A DNA stretch of 64,000 nucleotides, taken from Breviolum minutum Mf 1.05b.01. Lineage: Eukaryota; Sar; Dinophyceae; Suessiales; Symbiodiniaceae. Below the pieces are notes generated by a model that was not told the DNA's origin, ran no database searches, and saw only the letters and a program-made list of their open reading frames with translations. The position numbers and the translations under genes are program-made. The stretch spans positions 1-64,000 of the forward strand of contig DF239210.1 of the NCBI GenBank assembly GCA_000507305.1, given 5' to 3'. How positions within the stretch are numbered: the stretch's first letter is position 1; each line of letters opens with the position of its first letter. Of the stretch, positions 52,347 through 62,764 are shown in pieces.

Positions 52347-52785
52347 CTAGCTATATTGCACATGACAAATTGCTGTAAAACTGCGCACTGTTGCACACAA
52401 TGACACCAAATCTTGCAGGGCAAACATAACCAAACATAACCATAGAAATATGTGTTCTGCTGATGAATTCTAGAACGATATCATGATTATATAGGATAAT
52501 ATCATCATCCATTTAAACATATTGAAACGACTGTGCACTTGCAAACTTCCAGAGAACAGTCCTGGCCAAGAGTATCCTGTCCCTCGAAGGCGAATTCGGC
52601 TGCCGAAGGTGGACTTTTCCGCTCCACTTGTAACATCGGTGCAGCGGCCCCTTCCTCCACAGAATTTTGCAAGACTTTTGTGTTCTATACCAATCTGACT
52701 TGGCTTCATGAGACAAAGCAATGAAGTATACAGTTTAAGTGATGCATGTTGAGAAAGAGAAAGATCATGCTAATCCTGGCCTCAC

Positions 52786-52940
52786 TTGGAAGCATAGGCT
52801 GACTGTGCTTTTCGTGAAAGCGCTGCAGGCACCGCAAGGCACGTGCATTGAGACGCTGCACACATGCTGGTGCATCTTCTGGTGGCGCAGTTGGCATTCC
52901 TCTTGCCGAACGCAAGAAGAAGTTGGCAGGGCAGCAAGGC
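52786..52940 (-). CDS. Conserved 155-nt exon, copy 2
   Basis: Same acceptor (tttttgcgcag) and donor (CCAA|GTGAGG) as 28899-29053, with few substitutions. Frame not decided. Confidence 0.5.
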
Positions 52941-54102
52941 CTGCGCAAAAACTTGAACCACAAGGCGTGGTTCAGGGCACGTGGATGACGAGCAAATCAA
53001 GAGAGTTGATCACAAACAATCATACCAGCATCGACCCCAAACAGGTCGGCAGCAAAACAAAGAAACTTAGGATTTGTAATTGTAGAAGACACTGTGCTAC
53101 CTGCCACACGGCGTTTTTAATTCCATGCCTGTGAGACATTGCCTCCTCCGTGCTGAAAAAACATGCCGTCTTTACCCCTGTGTTGACTCATCCGAATCCA
53201 ACTTTCAATTTTCTTCCGAAGCACTCCGTGGTTTAAGTGCTACGTAACCTACCGCTCCCATATACAGTTGCATGCACGGTGAGTGTATAAAAAAAACATG
53301 CAAACTTCAATTGAGGATGGACAGCAAATCGAGATGCACCATTGAATGTGGAAATACATAAAATACCGACAAGCTGTGATGGAGGGCACCACTACTCCCT
53401 CAATGCCATAGTATTTTCCGAGGAACTTCGTCACAATAAATCTAACTGGAGTGCTTTCAAAAGCATTGACTCAAGTTCGTACCCACAAAAAACCAAGAAG
53501 AAATGTAACATTATATGAAATTTATACGAATCTGTCAATCCCTTGGTCTACTTGGTCTACTTGTCTAGCCCATTTTCCATTCGTCGGATGAGATCCATTC
53601 TATCTTCAAATCCACCAAGTCAGAAAACAACTTGATTGCCTCGTCGGGCTCCAAGTCTTGGAACTGCGGAAAGCTAAGCACTGCTTGGCCCATGCGGCAG
53701 CTTGTGAAGCAAAATCATCCAAAGATCTGGCTGCAGCGCCAGCTGGGTCCTGCCAAACGAGGGAAGTCTCGTGAAAGCCCACTCCACTCCATCAAAACAT
53801 CATTGTGGACGTCACGTTAGAAGTCTAAATTGAGTGTACAGTTCGCCAAACCTGACACGCAAACGCCTCACAAAGTTAGCATACCGTATGCATAATTGGT
53901 ATAGATAACTTGAAAACGCCACATGTTGTTCTCAATCACCCATCTATCGTTTTCATTTTGGTCGTCACCCTCCATGCTTTCTGCTGTAAGGGCCCAACAT
54001 ACAACAATATACAGGTCACATTTGTCCATGTGAGCTTAAACTATAGAATTGTCGTCACCCTCTATTTACCCCATAGCAAATTGTCTGTGTGGCCCAACCA
54101 TT

Positions 54103-55066
54103 TCAATCATTGTGTACCAGATCAAAGCTTTGGTACTTTTTGGGGTTCGGGCCTTCCCTTTTGAGGATGCTGAAGTGTGCGTCTGTAGGTCCGTCCTCAT
54201 GGCCATCTGCATCAGCAAGTGGACCTGCGAAACTAGCTTCATGCTCTGCAACTGTCTCCATCTTGATCTTCGCACGATCATCACAATTCTTTTCTGAGCT
54301 TGAAGTTTCAGTCCAAGCAGCCACTTGCACCTTGCGGGTCAGCCGCCGTCGCACTTCCTCCTTGACTGCAACTTCAGACTTTTGTGGCGATTTGTCATGA
54401 TATTCTTCGTCGGTTTCCATCTCGTCTTTCACCTCTACCTCCTTCAAGGGTACGTCATCAACATCATCAAAATTGGAGGATTTCATGTCTTGCTCCATGT
54501 CATATTTGATCTCCTTCTTTACCTTCAGCCACTGAACGTCTTTGCCTACGACGTGAATTGGCTCAGCAACTTTCTCTTTCTTGATCCTTCACACTGTCAT
54601 CTTGAACATCCTCACATTCACTTTCCTTCTTTTCTGAGCTTGAAGCTTCAGTCCAAGCAGCCACTTGCACCTTGCGGGTCAGCCGCCGTCGCACTTCCTG
54701 CTTGACTGCAACTTCAGACTGTTGTGGCGATTTGTCATGATCTTCTTCGTCGTTTTCTATCTCATCTTTCACCTCTACCTCCTTCAAGGGTACGTCATCA
54801 ACATCATCAAAATTGGAGGATTTCATGTCTTGCTCCATGTCATATTTGATCTCCTTCATTACCTTCAGCCACTGAACGTCTTTGCCTACGACGTGAATTG
54901 GCTCAGCAACTTTCTCTTTCTTGACCTTCACACGGTCAATTTCAACATCTTCACATTCACTCTTCTTCTTTTCTGAGCTTGAACCTTCAGTCCAAGCAGC
55001 CACATGCATGTCGCGGTGGGTCAGCCGCCTACGTTTGGCAGAAGATTCTGCCTGTGGCGACTCCAT
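54103..55066 (-). CDS. Charged repeat protein, copy 2, extra repeat and frameshift
   Basis: The ATG at 55066 matches copy 1. The 113-codon unit with RRRLTRKVQVAAWTE-type sequence occurs one more time than in copy 1: unit marks at 54967, 54628 and 54288 are 339 and 340 bp apart. The 340-bp spacing reflects one extra base near 54586 (TTGATCCTTCACAC versus TTGATCTTCACAC), which shifts the frame and stops it after SVKDQERESC. Downstream the frame reopens (EQDMKSSNFDDVDDVPLKEV). Either a decayed gene, an intron in this copy, or a sequencing error. Confidence 0.62.
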
Positions 55067-55306
55067 GCTAAGTGTGGCAAGATTCAAATTCCCAGGCGAA
55101 CAGCCTTGCAAACGCTTGGGCCTTCTGCGCAATTTTAGGTCAATATCAACGGACTCAATTTCACGCCAAGTCGACCAGAACCATTCGACATGAAATGTCA
55201 GGGCATGTTGGCAATTATCCTACTCAAAACAAAACCATTAAATCACCGGCCAAGGCGAAAAAAAACCCTCCAATATCATCTTAGGAGGTGCTTTTTGAAA
55301 AAAACA

Positions 55307-55438
55307 ATGGAAACAGCCCGCCAGTTCCTCAAGCAAGGAGGTGAACATCTACTCGGTTCCAGTGGATTTTTCGTGAAAATTCATAGGGGATTCCTAACCA
55401 AGAAGCCACCTATATATAGTAATGGTCCAAAACAATGA
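55307..55438 (+). CDS. Small open frame, unrecognised
   Basis: ATG at 55307: METARQFLKQGGEHLLGSSG, then FFVKIHRGFLTKKPPIYSNG, to TGA; 43 residues. Basic, no domain. Lies between copy 2 and a family D element. Confidence 0.38.
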   Translation: METARQFLKQGGEHLLGSSGFFVKIHRGFLTKKPPIYSNGPKQ

Positions 55439-55445
55439 CCTTTAA

Positions 55446-55560
55446 TACCCATAGGATCCATGGGACTGGTATATTTACTTGCATTTACCATAAAAATCAA
55501 CCATTCATGGATCGGTAAATATACCATACATTCCCATGGGAATCCGTCATGGGATTCTGA
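55446..55560. mobile_element. MITE family D copy
   Basis: CCCATAGGATCCATGGG...GCATTTACCATAAAAATC...GGTAAATATACC...CCCATGGGAATCC. Confidence 0.7.
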
Positions 55561-55767
55561 ACCAAGCAACTTGGAAGGTGGCTTCTCCAGTTTCCTCAGG
55601 TAGTTGACTGTCAGACTCTCAAGGGGAACAGCTTTGTTACTAGGGAATCCTTACAATGGGTTATTATAAACCCCTACTTCCTTGGGTTGATGAGTTTATC
55701 CCGGATATTATCTGGTAATAATGTAATGTAACAAAACATCTGAACAACCTTCAAAGCCCTTACATAT

Positions 55768-55865
55768 GGGTGTTTCCAAAAATAGGGGTACCCCAAAATG
55801 GATGGTTTATATTGAAAAACCTTATTAAAATGGATGATTTGGGGGGTACCATTATTTTCGGAAAC
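55768..55865. mobile_element. MITE family E copy
   Basis: GGGTGTTTCCAAAAATAGGGGTACC...GGTACCATTATTTTCGGAAACC. Confidence 0.88.
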
Positions 55866-56153
55866 CTTCATATTACATTGGGCATTATACTTGTTGGTTC
55901 ATACGGTCAACTGATCACTGCTCATGTGGGGGGTATCGATGGGGATGTACCTCCTCGTCACTCACTCAGTCACCACACCAGGAGTCTCAGATTATCACAA
56001 TTTGTCTTTATGGCTCCGTGGGGCGAAACAATTGGGGTCAGCTTGCAAACAATTCAGCTAAGCCTTATAGGTATCCAGTCAGCCCTTGTCGAAGAATCAT
56101 TGTTTCCAGTGAGAAATCGCATCCAAAAAGGCATACCCCCCTTCGAAAATTAA
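55866..56153 (+). CDS. Candidate exon between a family E and a family B element
   Basis: Long open frame: HVGGIDGDVPPRHSLSHHTR, FVFMAPWGETIGVSLQTIQL, IGIQSALVEESLFPVRNRIQ. It runs to the left end of a family B variant (CCTTC|GAAAATTAAC). Borders not fixed and no family recognised. Confidence 0.45.
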   Translation, partial: LHITLGIILVGSYGQLITAHVGGIDGDVPPRHSLSHHTRSLRLSQFVFMAPWGETIGVSLQTIQLSLIGIQSALVEESLFPVRNRIQKGIPPFEN

Positions 56154-56245
56154 CATGACAATGGAAAATCATGGAACATCTACTATTTGAGTCGATGAAT
56201 TTCCTATTGACAAAAAAAAGGATTTCCCAGCCAGTCATTCCATTC
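56140..56245. mobile_element. Family B variant
   Basis: TACCCCCCTTCGAAAATTAACATGACAATGG...TTCCATTCTCAG. Confidence 0.6.
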
Positions 56246-56638
56246 TCAGTGAGCGAGTGAGCAATTGGATCCCTACAAAAGATCAAAAAAAATGCGGTGA
56301 AATGACACCTCTATGGAACCAAATGTGTGCATCATTGCAGCCCAAGTTTTCACACATTCTCCAACTTCAACTACCAAAGTAAACATGCTATTCGTTCATT
56401 TTTAATCTGTACATCTAGCACTGCAAAGATGTGAGCTCCAATTTGGTCACCTCATTTAATTACCCATGACCTCTGGGTGGTTGACCTTTGGATCCCCCAA
56501 TTCCAAAATGAGTCGGTTTAGGACCATAGGACTCCTCAAACGACCTTAGAATGGTTCATGTCATCCCAAACCTCCGTGAATCCGAGCACGCATCCTGGGG
56601 TCCGGGGGAAAAAACAGTACAACTCAATCAAGTCATCT

Positions 56639-59245
56639 CTAAATTCGGCTAAGGATCTCTGAAAGTTTTCGTTCCTTCTTGGCCATCTTCTTCTCATTAG
56701 CTTCACTCTGCGCCGCTGACTCCTGAAAATGTGTAGTCATGGTTGCTGCTTTCAACTATTGTAAGTGTTTGGTCATCAAAAAAACACATCAACATCAACA
56801 TCAACATCATCAACAACAACAACAACAACAACAACCACAGCCACAACCTGCCAAACGAACCAGGCATGAACTATTATCAACAAATGGTTGTAAGTGGTGC
56901 TTAACTTTTCCCGTTTTCAACCAACAGATTCAGCGTTGGTTGTGGTTGAAGTTAACATGGCCCAATGGCTTCGCGACGCGAAAAAATAGCAGCACTCCTT
57001 GGAGTTTTTGTCGCCTTCGGTGGCTTTCCTCGGAGGCTGCATTTCCATGGCAGCCCTTTCGGGGGGTGAAGCTGCCCAGTTTTTTGGGGAGAAGCTCTCG
57101 GAGGTCGACGCGTGGGAAAACCCTTTGAATATTGGGGAGTTCTCTCAAAAGACGAAAGTGAAGAAACATCATCGTTGAAGGTAGTCAACAATATTTATAT
57201 AAAAAACATCATCATATGAAAAAAATCTTATGTCAAATCCTATCATTAACCGTTATCATCATATCATACCAGAACCCATGGGATCCATCTATGGCATATT
57301 TACCTATACACCTACCATTAAAAAAACAGCCATCCACGTAGGCAATTTTAGGTATACAGTTCGCCCCATGGATCGGTTATACCATACCAAATGGGCCCCT
57401 CATAGTCATGAATGGATCATATAACCACTATAAATGGATATGTTTTTGGCCCCCAAAAAACTAGTTTTTTTTTTAAACCCCTAGGCCCTGGAGATTTTTT
57501 CGGCCCCTACGAAAATAACTGGTATGTTGGGGCCTACCTGGATCCAACCCAATACTGAGCTACCTGGCTTCTTTTGTTTCTTCTCTAGTTCCTCCACTGC
57601 TGCCTTCGGTTCCTTGATCGCGATTTTTGATCGAAGGTCATGATATTCTTTCATACATGTCATACAGCAAAAGATTGAAACAACATGCCTTGGATATAGT
57701 TGCATTGATGGCTAGGATTTCCGATTTGATCGTTTGCTTATTCACTGGTTACCGGTTGCCATTAATTGCTGCTTATTAATTGCTTTCAATTCACATCTTC
57801 CTTGGTGAGATTGATGTTTCAACATCTTTGAGTCTATGAACAAATCAAACTTCAGGACCATAAATCAAACTTAAGGACCATAATCAAACTTGGGGACCCC
57901 CCCAATACCACACCCCCTCAGAAATAAGGCCCTAATAAGGCCTTATTAAAGTAGAACCAATGGTTAATGGTCCCTTAAGAAGGCCTATTTCTTGGGGCGG
58001 GTGGCATTTGGGGGGGGGGGTATTCTTAGGGTCCCATTGTAATTGACTGGGGTAAGTTCTTTTATTCAAATTCATCCTAGTTTTTCTCCCAAAAGAATCC
58101 CCACTTTCAATCCCTAGGATCCATGTCTGGTACATCTACCTTTATTCACCATAGAAAACTATCAAATGTAGGTTAATATGCTGTACATGCATCCTATAGG
58201 GGAATGTTTGTTTGTATTAAATCAATGATTGTTTCTGGTTCCCTTCATAGGTGGGATCGGTGATATATAATCCCCCAATTTGGCAGGGATTATACCACTT
58301 ATATACCACTTATAGTCCTTGCCAATTGGGTGATTATATGCTACCGAGCCAACCTATTAAGGGAACCAGGAAACTCCATTGTATTAAATGTTGGTTACTC
58401 CCCCGAAATTTAACATGGAACCTGAAAATGATGGTTTCCAAAAGGAATCTCCTTTTCCCGGGACTTCTTTTCAGCTTCCATGTTAAATTTCAGGGGTGTA
58501 AATGTTGTTTGCTCACCAACCATGAAATCTCAAACTCTTGTTTTGCTAACCTGGACGTTTTCAGCTAAGCTCTTGACAGGTGATGGCCTCGGCAATGGCG
58601 CGGTTTGCAGGACATCTGATGATGATATGTTATCGGGACGTTGGGCCAACTGAAATGGATGTTTTGTTTGCAAATACTGATATATATATATAACACATAC
58701 ATATATATGTATATATCTAGATCTAAATACACAAATATAAGTTTTAAAAAAAATATATATTCACATGGAACCATCACGGAACCCCAAAAAACCTGTTTTT
58801 AAAAAAGGTAGGTTTGGAAGATGATCTTCCCCCGGTTCAAAAAACTGGTGGAACTCATCAGGTTCCGAACCTGACTTTTCCAGGGAATACTTACCTCCTT
58901 AGGAACTTCCGTTTCAAAATTTGCCCCGCTCAACATCGACATTTTGGGGCCACCTTTGAATGAAAGGATCTCCCAACTTTGGGGGGTGAGAACCATTTTC
59001 ACGGATCTATCCAGTTTGCCGGCCGCCCTCAGATGCTTTCAACGGAAAAAAAGGTAAGTCATTCTGGAGGCTTTCCGAATGTTTTGTTCTTTACTTTCAT
59101 GTTGGGAAGAATGTTCAGAACAAATCATCTTTAACCTCTGGACCTCAGGAAACTTCGGGTCTACCCAAAAATGATATTCATCAACATTATCCAGGCTGAA
59201 ACGAGTATTCAAGTCTGCCTTTCTCTTGTTGGAAAAAGATCGCAT
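56639..59245 (-). CDS. Four-exon gene, C-terminal coiled coil, unrecognised
   Basis: Exons, in order: about 59245-59136 (MRSFSNKRKADLNTRFSLDN), 59035 (or 59030)-58895 (KMVLTPQSWEILSFKGGPKM; donor GGAG|GTAAGT), 57711-57538 (EYHDLRSKIAIKEPKAAVEE; donor ATCCAG|GTAGGC) and 56722-56639 (ESAAQSEANEKKMAKKERKL to TAG; acceptor acacattttcag). Junctions after the second and third exons are phase 0. The first junction is ambiguous: donor CAGAG|GTTAAAG with acceptor catctgag fits phase 2. The last two exons form a charged helix (VEELEKKQKK), probably coiled coil. The last intron carries another gene on the opposite strand. A plus-strand reading of the first exon is also open. Confidence 0.62.
56785..56837. 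repeat. (CAA)n/(CATCAA)n short repeat
   Basis: catcaacatcaacatcatcaacaacaac tract. Encodes His/Gln runs in a chance plus-strand frame. Confidence 0.85.
56965..57178 (+). CDS. Small membrane protein gene with an apparent one-base frameshift
   Basis: The ATG at 56965 reads MASRREKIAALLGVFVAFGG, a basic start and membrane helix, but this frame stops at 57067. Shifting by one base near tttcctcgg (about 57030) continues as LGGCISMAALSGGEAAQFFG, then EKLSEVDAWENPLNIGEFSQ to TGA at 57178. The two halves make one sensible single-helix protein. This could be a sequencing error, a pseudogene or a real shift. It lies inside the last intron of the minus-strand gene. Confidence 0.5.
57268..57370. mobile_element. 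MITE family D copy (diverged)
   Basis: CATGGGATCCATCTATGGCATATTTACC...CATGGATCGG. Confidence 0.6.
57903..58020. mobile_element. MITE family I copy
   Basis: CCCCCTCAGAAATAAGGCC...AAGGCCTATTTCTTGGGGCGG. Confidence 0.75.
58113..58202. mobile_element. MITE family D copy
   Basis: CCTAGGATCCATGTCTGGTACATCTACC...AAATGTAGGTTAATATG...CATGCATCCTATAGGG. Confidence 0.7.
58204..58568 (+). CDS. Three-exon minigene with family K and family B introns
   Basis: Exon 58204-58237 starts at ATG (MFVCIKSMIVS) and ends TTTCTG|GTTCCC. Exon 58370-58404 after AACCAG reads NSIVLNVGYSP and ends CCCCC|GAAATT, a GA donor. Exon 58494-58568 after AATTTCAG reads GCKCCLLTNHEISNSCFANL and DVFS to TAA. Phases 1 and 0 are kept. 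Predicted 47 residues. Both introns are complete elements. The third exon overlaps another plausible plus frame (MKSQTLVLLTWTFSAKLL). Whether so small a product is made is unknown. Confidence 0.5.
58238..58369 (+). mobile_element. Family K introner
   Basis: GTTCCCTTCATAGG...CCTATTAAGGGAACCAG: GT and AG at the ends of a terminal inverted repeat. Confidence 0.72.
58405..58493 (+). mobile_element. Family B variant as a GA-AG intron (89 bp)
   Basis: GAAATTTAACATGGAACC...GCTTCCATGTTAAATTTCAG, a nearly perfect inverted repeat. Confidence 0.7.
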
Positions 59246-59343
59246 AGAAAAGATATCACAAATCACAAAAGTTCAAGTTTTCCACACCCCCAAAAAAAGG
59301 TCTGAAACTCTTTGGGCTTCACACTTCACTTCCTTTCCTTTAG

Positions 59344-59521
59344 CACTCTTGGATTCCTGTCATGTTTTCACAAATTTTCCGGTGGCGTTCCGTACTCATC
59401 GCCCAAGGCGACCCAGGTGGGGGACCAAGGGTAAGTTGAAAGCCCTCAATCTGGGTCAATGGATGGCCGTTGACCAAATTTTTCAGGGAACCTTTCTGCC
59501 AAGTTTGTTCAAATCGCCTAA
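59344..59521 (+). CDS. Two last exons of a gene, unrecognised basic protein
   Basis: Exon 59344-59430 follows the very strong acceptor cacttcctttcctttag, reads LLDSCHVFTNFPVAFRTHRP and RRPRWGTK, and ends AAGG|GTAAGT. Exon 59487-59521 follows ccaaatttttcag and reads NLSAKFVQIA to TAA. Phase 1 is kept and the intron is 56 nt, short but canonical. Upstream exons would overlap the start of the minus-strand gene. Confidence 0.58.
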
Positions 59522-59975
59522 AAAAAATAATTGGAATCGATGTTGTCATGTTGGAGGTATCCATGTCACCATGTCCTAGTGGAAAATAGAGAGGTTACCA
59601 TTTTACCCCCTATAACATGAACGAAGGCTTTGACAATTGCAAGGTGGGCTGTCTTGCAAAGAAACGTCCCAATGATGATATATCAACAAAATGATATGGT
59701 TAAACTACAAGACTTCACCAACGCAAAAATTGCAAGGCCATTTTTTAACGGGTTTCCCTTACAAAACCAACACATTGGATATACGTATATGTAAGTTGTA
59801 AGGTTGAGGGAACCGTCGATTTGGTGGTTACCAACATCGTTTGCCCAAATAGATGTGCGGTACGGAATTCATTCATCTCTTTGAACCGGATCCAACTCCA
59901 AAAACAAAACATCCATCAACCACAAATGTCTAGCAGTACCGACTCTTCTGAAAGCAGCTTCCCAATGCAAATCAC

Positions 59976-60081
59976 TTAGCCCTTTTCCGGCTTGGAGAAA
60001 ATGGTAGGGAAAGTTTGAACGCCCTGTGCATCGGATGGAGCCGCCCCCGCCTGTTTTGGCTCTGGTACCTCAAGTTTCGAT
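59976..60081 (-). CDS. Terminal exon, unrecognised
   Basis: After the strong acceptor cctcaaacgtttcaccttag the frame reads SKLEVPEPKQAGAAPSDAQG, then VQTFPTIFSKPEKG to TAA, entered in phase 2. Pro/Ala-rich and GC-rich. The exon upstream is not fixed; 60181-60414 is a neighbour on the same strand. Confidence 0.58.
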
Positions 60082-60180
60082 CTAAGGTGAAACGTTTGAG
60101 GTGAAGGTGGTTAGTTGGGGAGCCATCTTTTTTCAAGTGAAATTTGAACGCCAGACTTTACATAGATTTTCCGAAACCAA

Positions 60181-60414
60181 CTAGTTGCAAGCAATTGGTG
60201 CGGAATCCCGTTTTTTTAAATGAGTGGCTCCATCCGATGAATCATTGAATGTAGTTACAGCCCATTTAAGTTGCACACATGGGACAGTAATGGAACCTTG
60301 ATGTTTGAAACTAATCTCTACATATTTGTATCTACACCCTGATGGATCAAATATGGAACGCCCACACAAACACATTTCCTTTTCAATGAGACCCTGTTCA
60401 TGGTGTATGTGAAG
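60181..60414 (-). CDS. Candidate exon, unrecognised
   Basis: 78 codons open after an AG (caccctggtag): EQGLIEKEMCLCGRSIFDPS, CRYKYVEISFKHQGSITVPC, VQLKWAVTTFNDSSDGATHL to TAG. Upstream, a different frame (MRINRLPKQETIYTDTHRQK) is open to the same point, suggesting either an intron edge or a frameshift near 60415. Confidence 0.48.
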   Translation of the reverse strand, partial: LHIHHEQGLIEKEMCLCGRSIFDPSGCRYKYVEISFKHQGSITVPCVQLKWAVTTFNDSSDGATHLKKRDSAPIACN

Positions 60415-61029
60415 CTACCAGGGTGTTGTTGGGTTTTCGCTTTCAGTTTCTGGCGATGAGTGTCTGTATATATTGTCTCTTGCTTGGGAAGCCGGTTGAT
60501 ACGCATGCAATCCCTGATATGTCAAGGTGCTTCCTTCTTTCTGGTCTTCGGTTTTGCATTCCTGGCATCAGACAGGTCTTGACATGACATGATTCTGGTA
60601 TCATGTTCAGTCCCACGTTGAAACAAAGGAGTTACATCTTTACAAACACACATATATCACTATATGCAGCAACAAAATTTGCAACATGTCCAGGTTATCT
60701 TCGGTGTCACATTGAAATTCAAACATATATCTGCTACTTCATGCTACTTCTACCCCGCGTTGAAGTATATTTGAACGCAACTCTGTTTCATCCCAGGAAA
60801 GACCGGCCTGTTTTCTTCCGGCTCCTGGATTTTTTTTGCAACTCCCGGGAAAAACTTGGAATGTTGCCCGGTGGGACAACATCTCATGAGGGGGAAGCAA
60901 CAACAAAGTTCAACTTTGAATGAAGACAAACATCGAGCATGTTTGGCGTATTTTTGTTGGACAACAAGTGATCCAAGTTTACAAATATTGTCCCCACTTG
61001 ATGATTTAATGGTGATGTTCTGCACCTTC

Positions 61030-61290
61030 AATTGCTTTGAAAGCTTAATAGATATGTATATATGTATATTATGTATAAATTAAATAGAAATAGTGTCATA
61101 CCAACAAATTGGGGCTCATGTTGCTCTGTGCATGAAGGAACTTTGTCAGTATTCCTTTCATGCTTTGGATATTCCAAAGGTCTGTGGTAAAAGAATGATC
61201 CAAGTCTGCAACATCTTTGAAACAAACAACAAGAATCACATGGGCGACCCATGTATTTGCAAACTTTACCGGGTGTTGCTAACTACCAAA
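61030..61290. other. AT-rich spacer, no clear gene
   Basis: Short frames only; plus strand has MSYQQIGAHVALCMKELCQY without supporting splice sites. Confidence 0.3.
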
Positions 61291-61294
61291 TATA

Positions 61295-61399
61295 TGGGTG
61301 TTTCCTTAAATGATGGTACCCCCAAAACACCCCAAAATGATCATTTCTAGTAGGAAAGCCCATGGTTGTTGGGTACCACCATTTTAGGAAACCCCCATA
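61295..61399. mobile_element. MITE family E copy (diverged)
   Basis: ATATGGGTGTTTCCTTAAATGATGGTACC...GGTACCACCATTTTAGGAAACCCCCATAT. ATAT on both sides could be the target duplication. Confidence 0.75.
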
Positions 61400-62252
61400 T
61401 GATATTACATCTTTAGATTAGAGGTAAATATATACCATACATTAATGAAAAGGGACTAACAGTCAACAAATCGCCGCCGAAAACGCATCCAAGATCACGC
61501 GTTTTTTCTCTGACACAGGAGCGGTTCCAACTGGTTTTTCGCATAATTTAGGCATAACCAGCAGTTTCCAATACCTGAGATTTCCGGTGCAGGATGTGGC
61601 TCTGAAAGGAAATGCATCTTTCATTTCAATTTTATTATATTCCATGATAACCCACATGTTCTTCATTCGTTTTTGGGCGGGGTCGTAATTCCTGTAACCC
61701 ACACTTTTAAGGCTTAAAACATTCATGTTTCAAGGTTTTGGTGTCCAAAGGTTGTTGGTTGAAGAGATCACTCACCTCTCATTTTCTGACGACTAATCTG
61801 GGGAAGGGGTCATTCTTTCAGGATGCCTGAAACGAGAATTTACGGACCGTGCCGATAAAACCCTGCTAGCTGCATGGTATAAAGGACCTGTCTGGTCCAA
61901 ACTTGTATTGCATCAACAGCATGAAACTAGCAACTGATCTATTCGACATGTCCCAATGGCGTAGTTACCTTTTGGGTAATGTATTTCTATCTGACCTTAA
62001 AAAACACACCAGTCATCCCACATGACACATGACCCATCAATCGATATAACCCTGTGAAAACTGACATGTCCCCTAAAAAAAAAGGGACCATTTCAAAAGG
62101 ACATGTTTTCTTCCAACCATCAATTCTCAGGGCAATACTGTTAGTTTTCTGGGGGGGGGGGCAACTTGTTGGTCAGAACAACTGCCAAAACAAAAAGAAA
62201 TTGCTGCAATAATGCCAAACATTGGCCCTTGTAAGATCTTTTTTCAGGGAAT

Positions 62253-62357
62253 ACTGTTGATGGATGCAATCCTGCACCAGTTGAAGTAGTTTTTATCCCG
62301 TTATTTACACCAATTTTATACATCCCAGGTGGTGCAGGATTTCTTCCATCAGCAGTA
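62253..62357. mobile_element. Family F element inserted in a family B variant
   Basis: TACTGTTGATGGATGCAATCCTGCACC...GGTGGTGCAGGATTTCTTCCATCAGCAGTA. TA on both sides, then GTTAGTTTCAGGGAGGGTA of the host element. Confidence 0.78.
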
Positions 62358-62511
62358 TGTTAGTTTCAGGGAGGGTATATATGTTTAATCAATCAAAGTG
62401 ACCTTCTGTTCCTCGCTGGACAACTTGACAGCTTTCAGAGCCTCTGGCAAATCGGCAAATGCTTCCATCAACCGGCATTTAATCTACAGTTGTGTTAGGC
62501 AGCTGTATAAT

Positions 62512-62720
62512 TTACAACAGGAACGGATACTCTTTTGAGTATCTGGACAGATGTATTTGGGGATACCTCAAATCAAGCCTTGCATGTTGCTCCCGAAAAA
62601 GGATATCCAATAAACCATCAAATATCTTCCAGTTCGGGTGCTGAACCGGAACAAAGGGTTTGTTGTTCTCGGTACTCCAAACTCCATCGATGCTGGAATG
62701 TGCAGCTGAGAATGCTTCAA
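62512..62720 (-). CDS. Candidate terminal exon, unrecognised
   Basis: 69 codons: VEAFSAAHSSIDGVWSTENN, KPFVPVQHPNWKIFDGLLDI, REQHARLDLRYPQIHLSRYS to TAA. The acceptor is weak (aaaaagctag) or the inner cattctcag. Composition is strongly protein-like. The plus-strand frame here (WTDVFGDTSNQALHVAPEKG) is taken as the shadow. Confidence 0.58.
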
Positions 62721-62764
62721 CTAGCTTTTTTTTTACCTCCTGAGGTTTTTTGTTGTTTTTTTAG

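Larger units (their letters stand above)
50309..55136. repeat. Duplicated segment, copy 2
   Basis: Same orientation as copy 1. Longer mainly because of an internal 340-bp duplication at 54288-54627. Indels and substitutions lie throughout, so the duplication is not recent. Confidence 0.9.
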
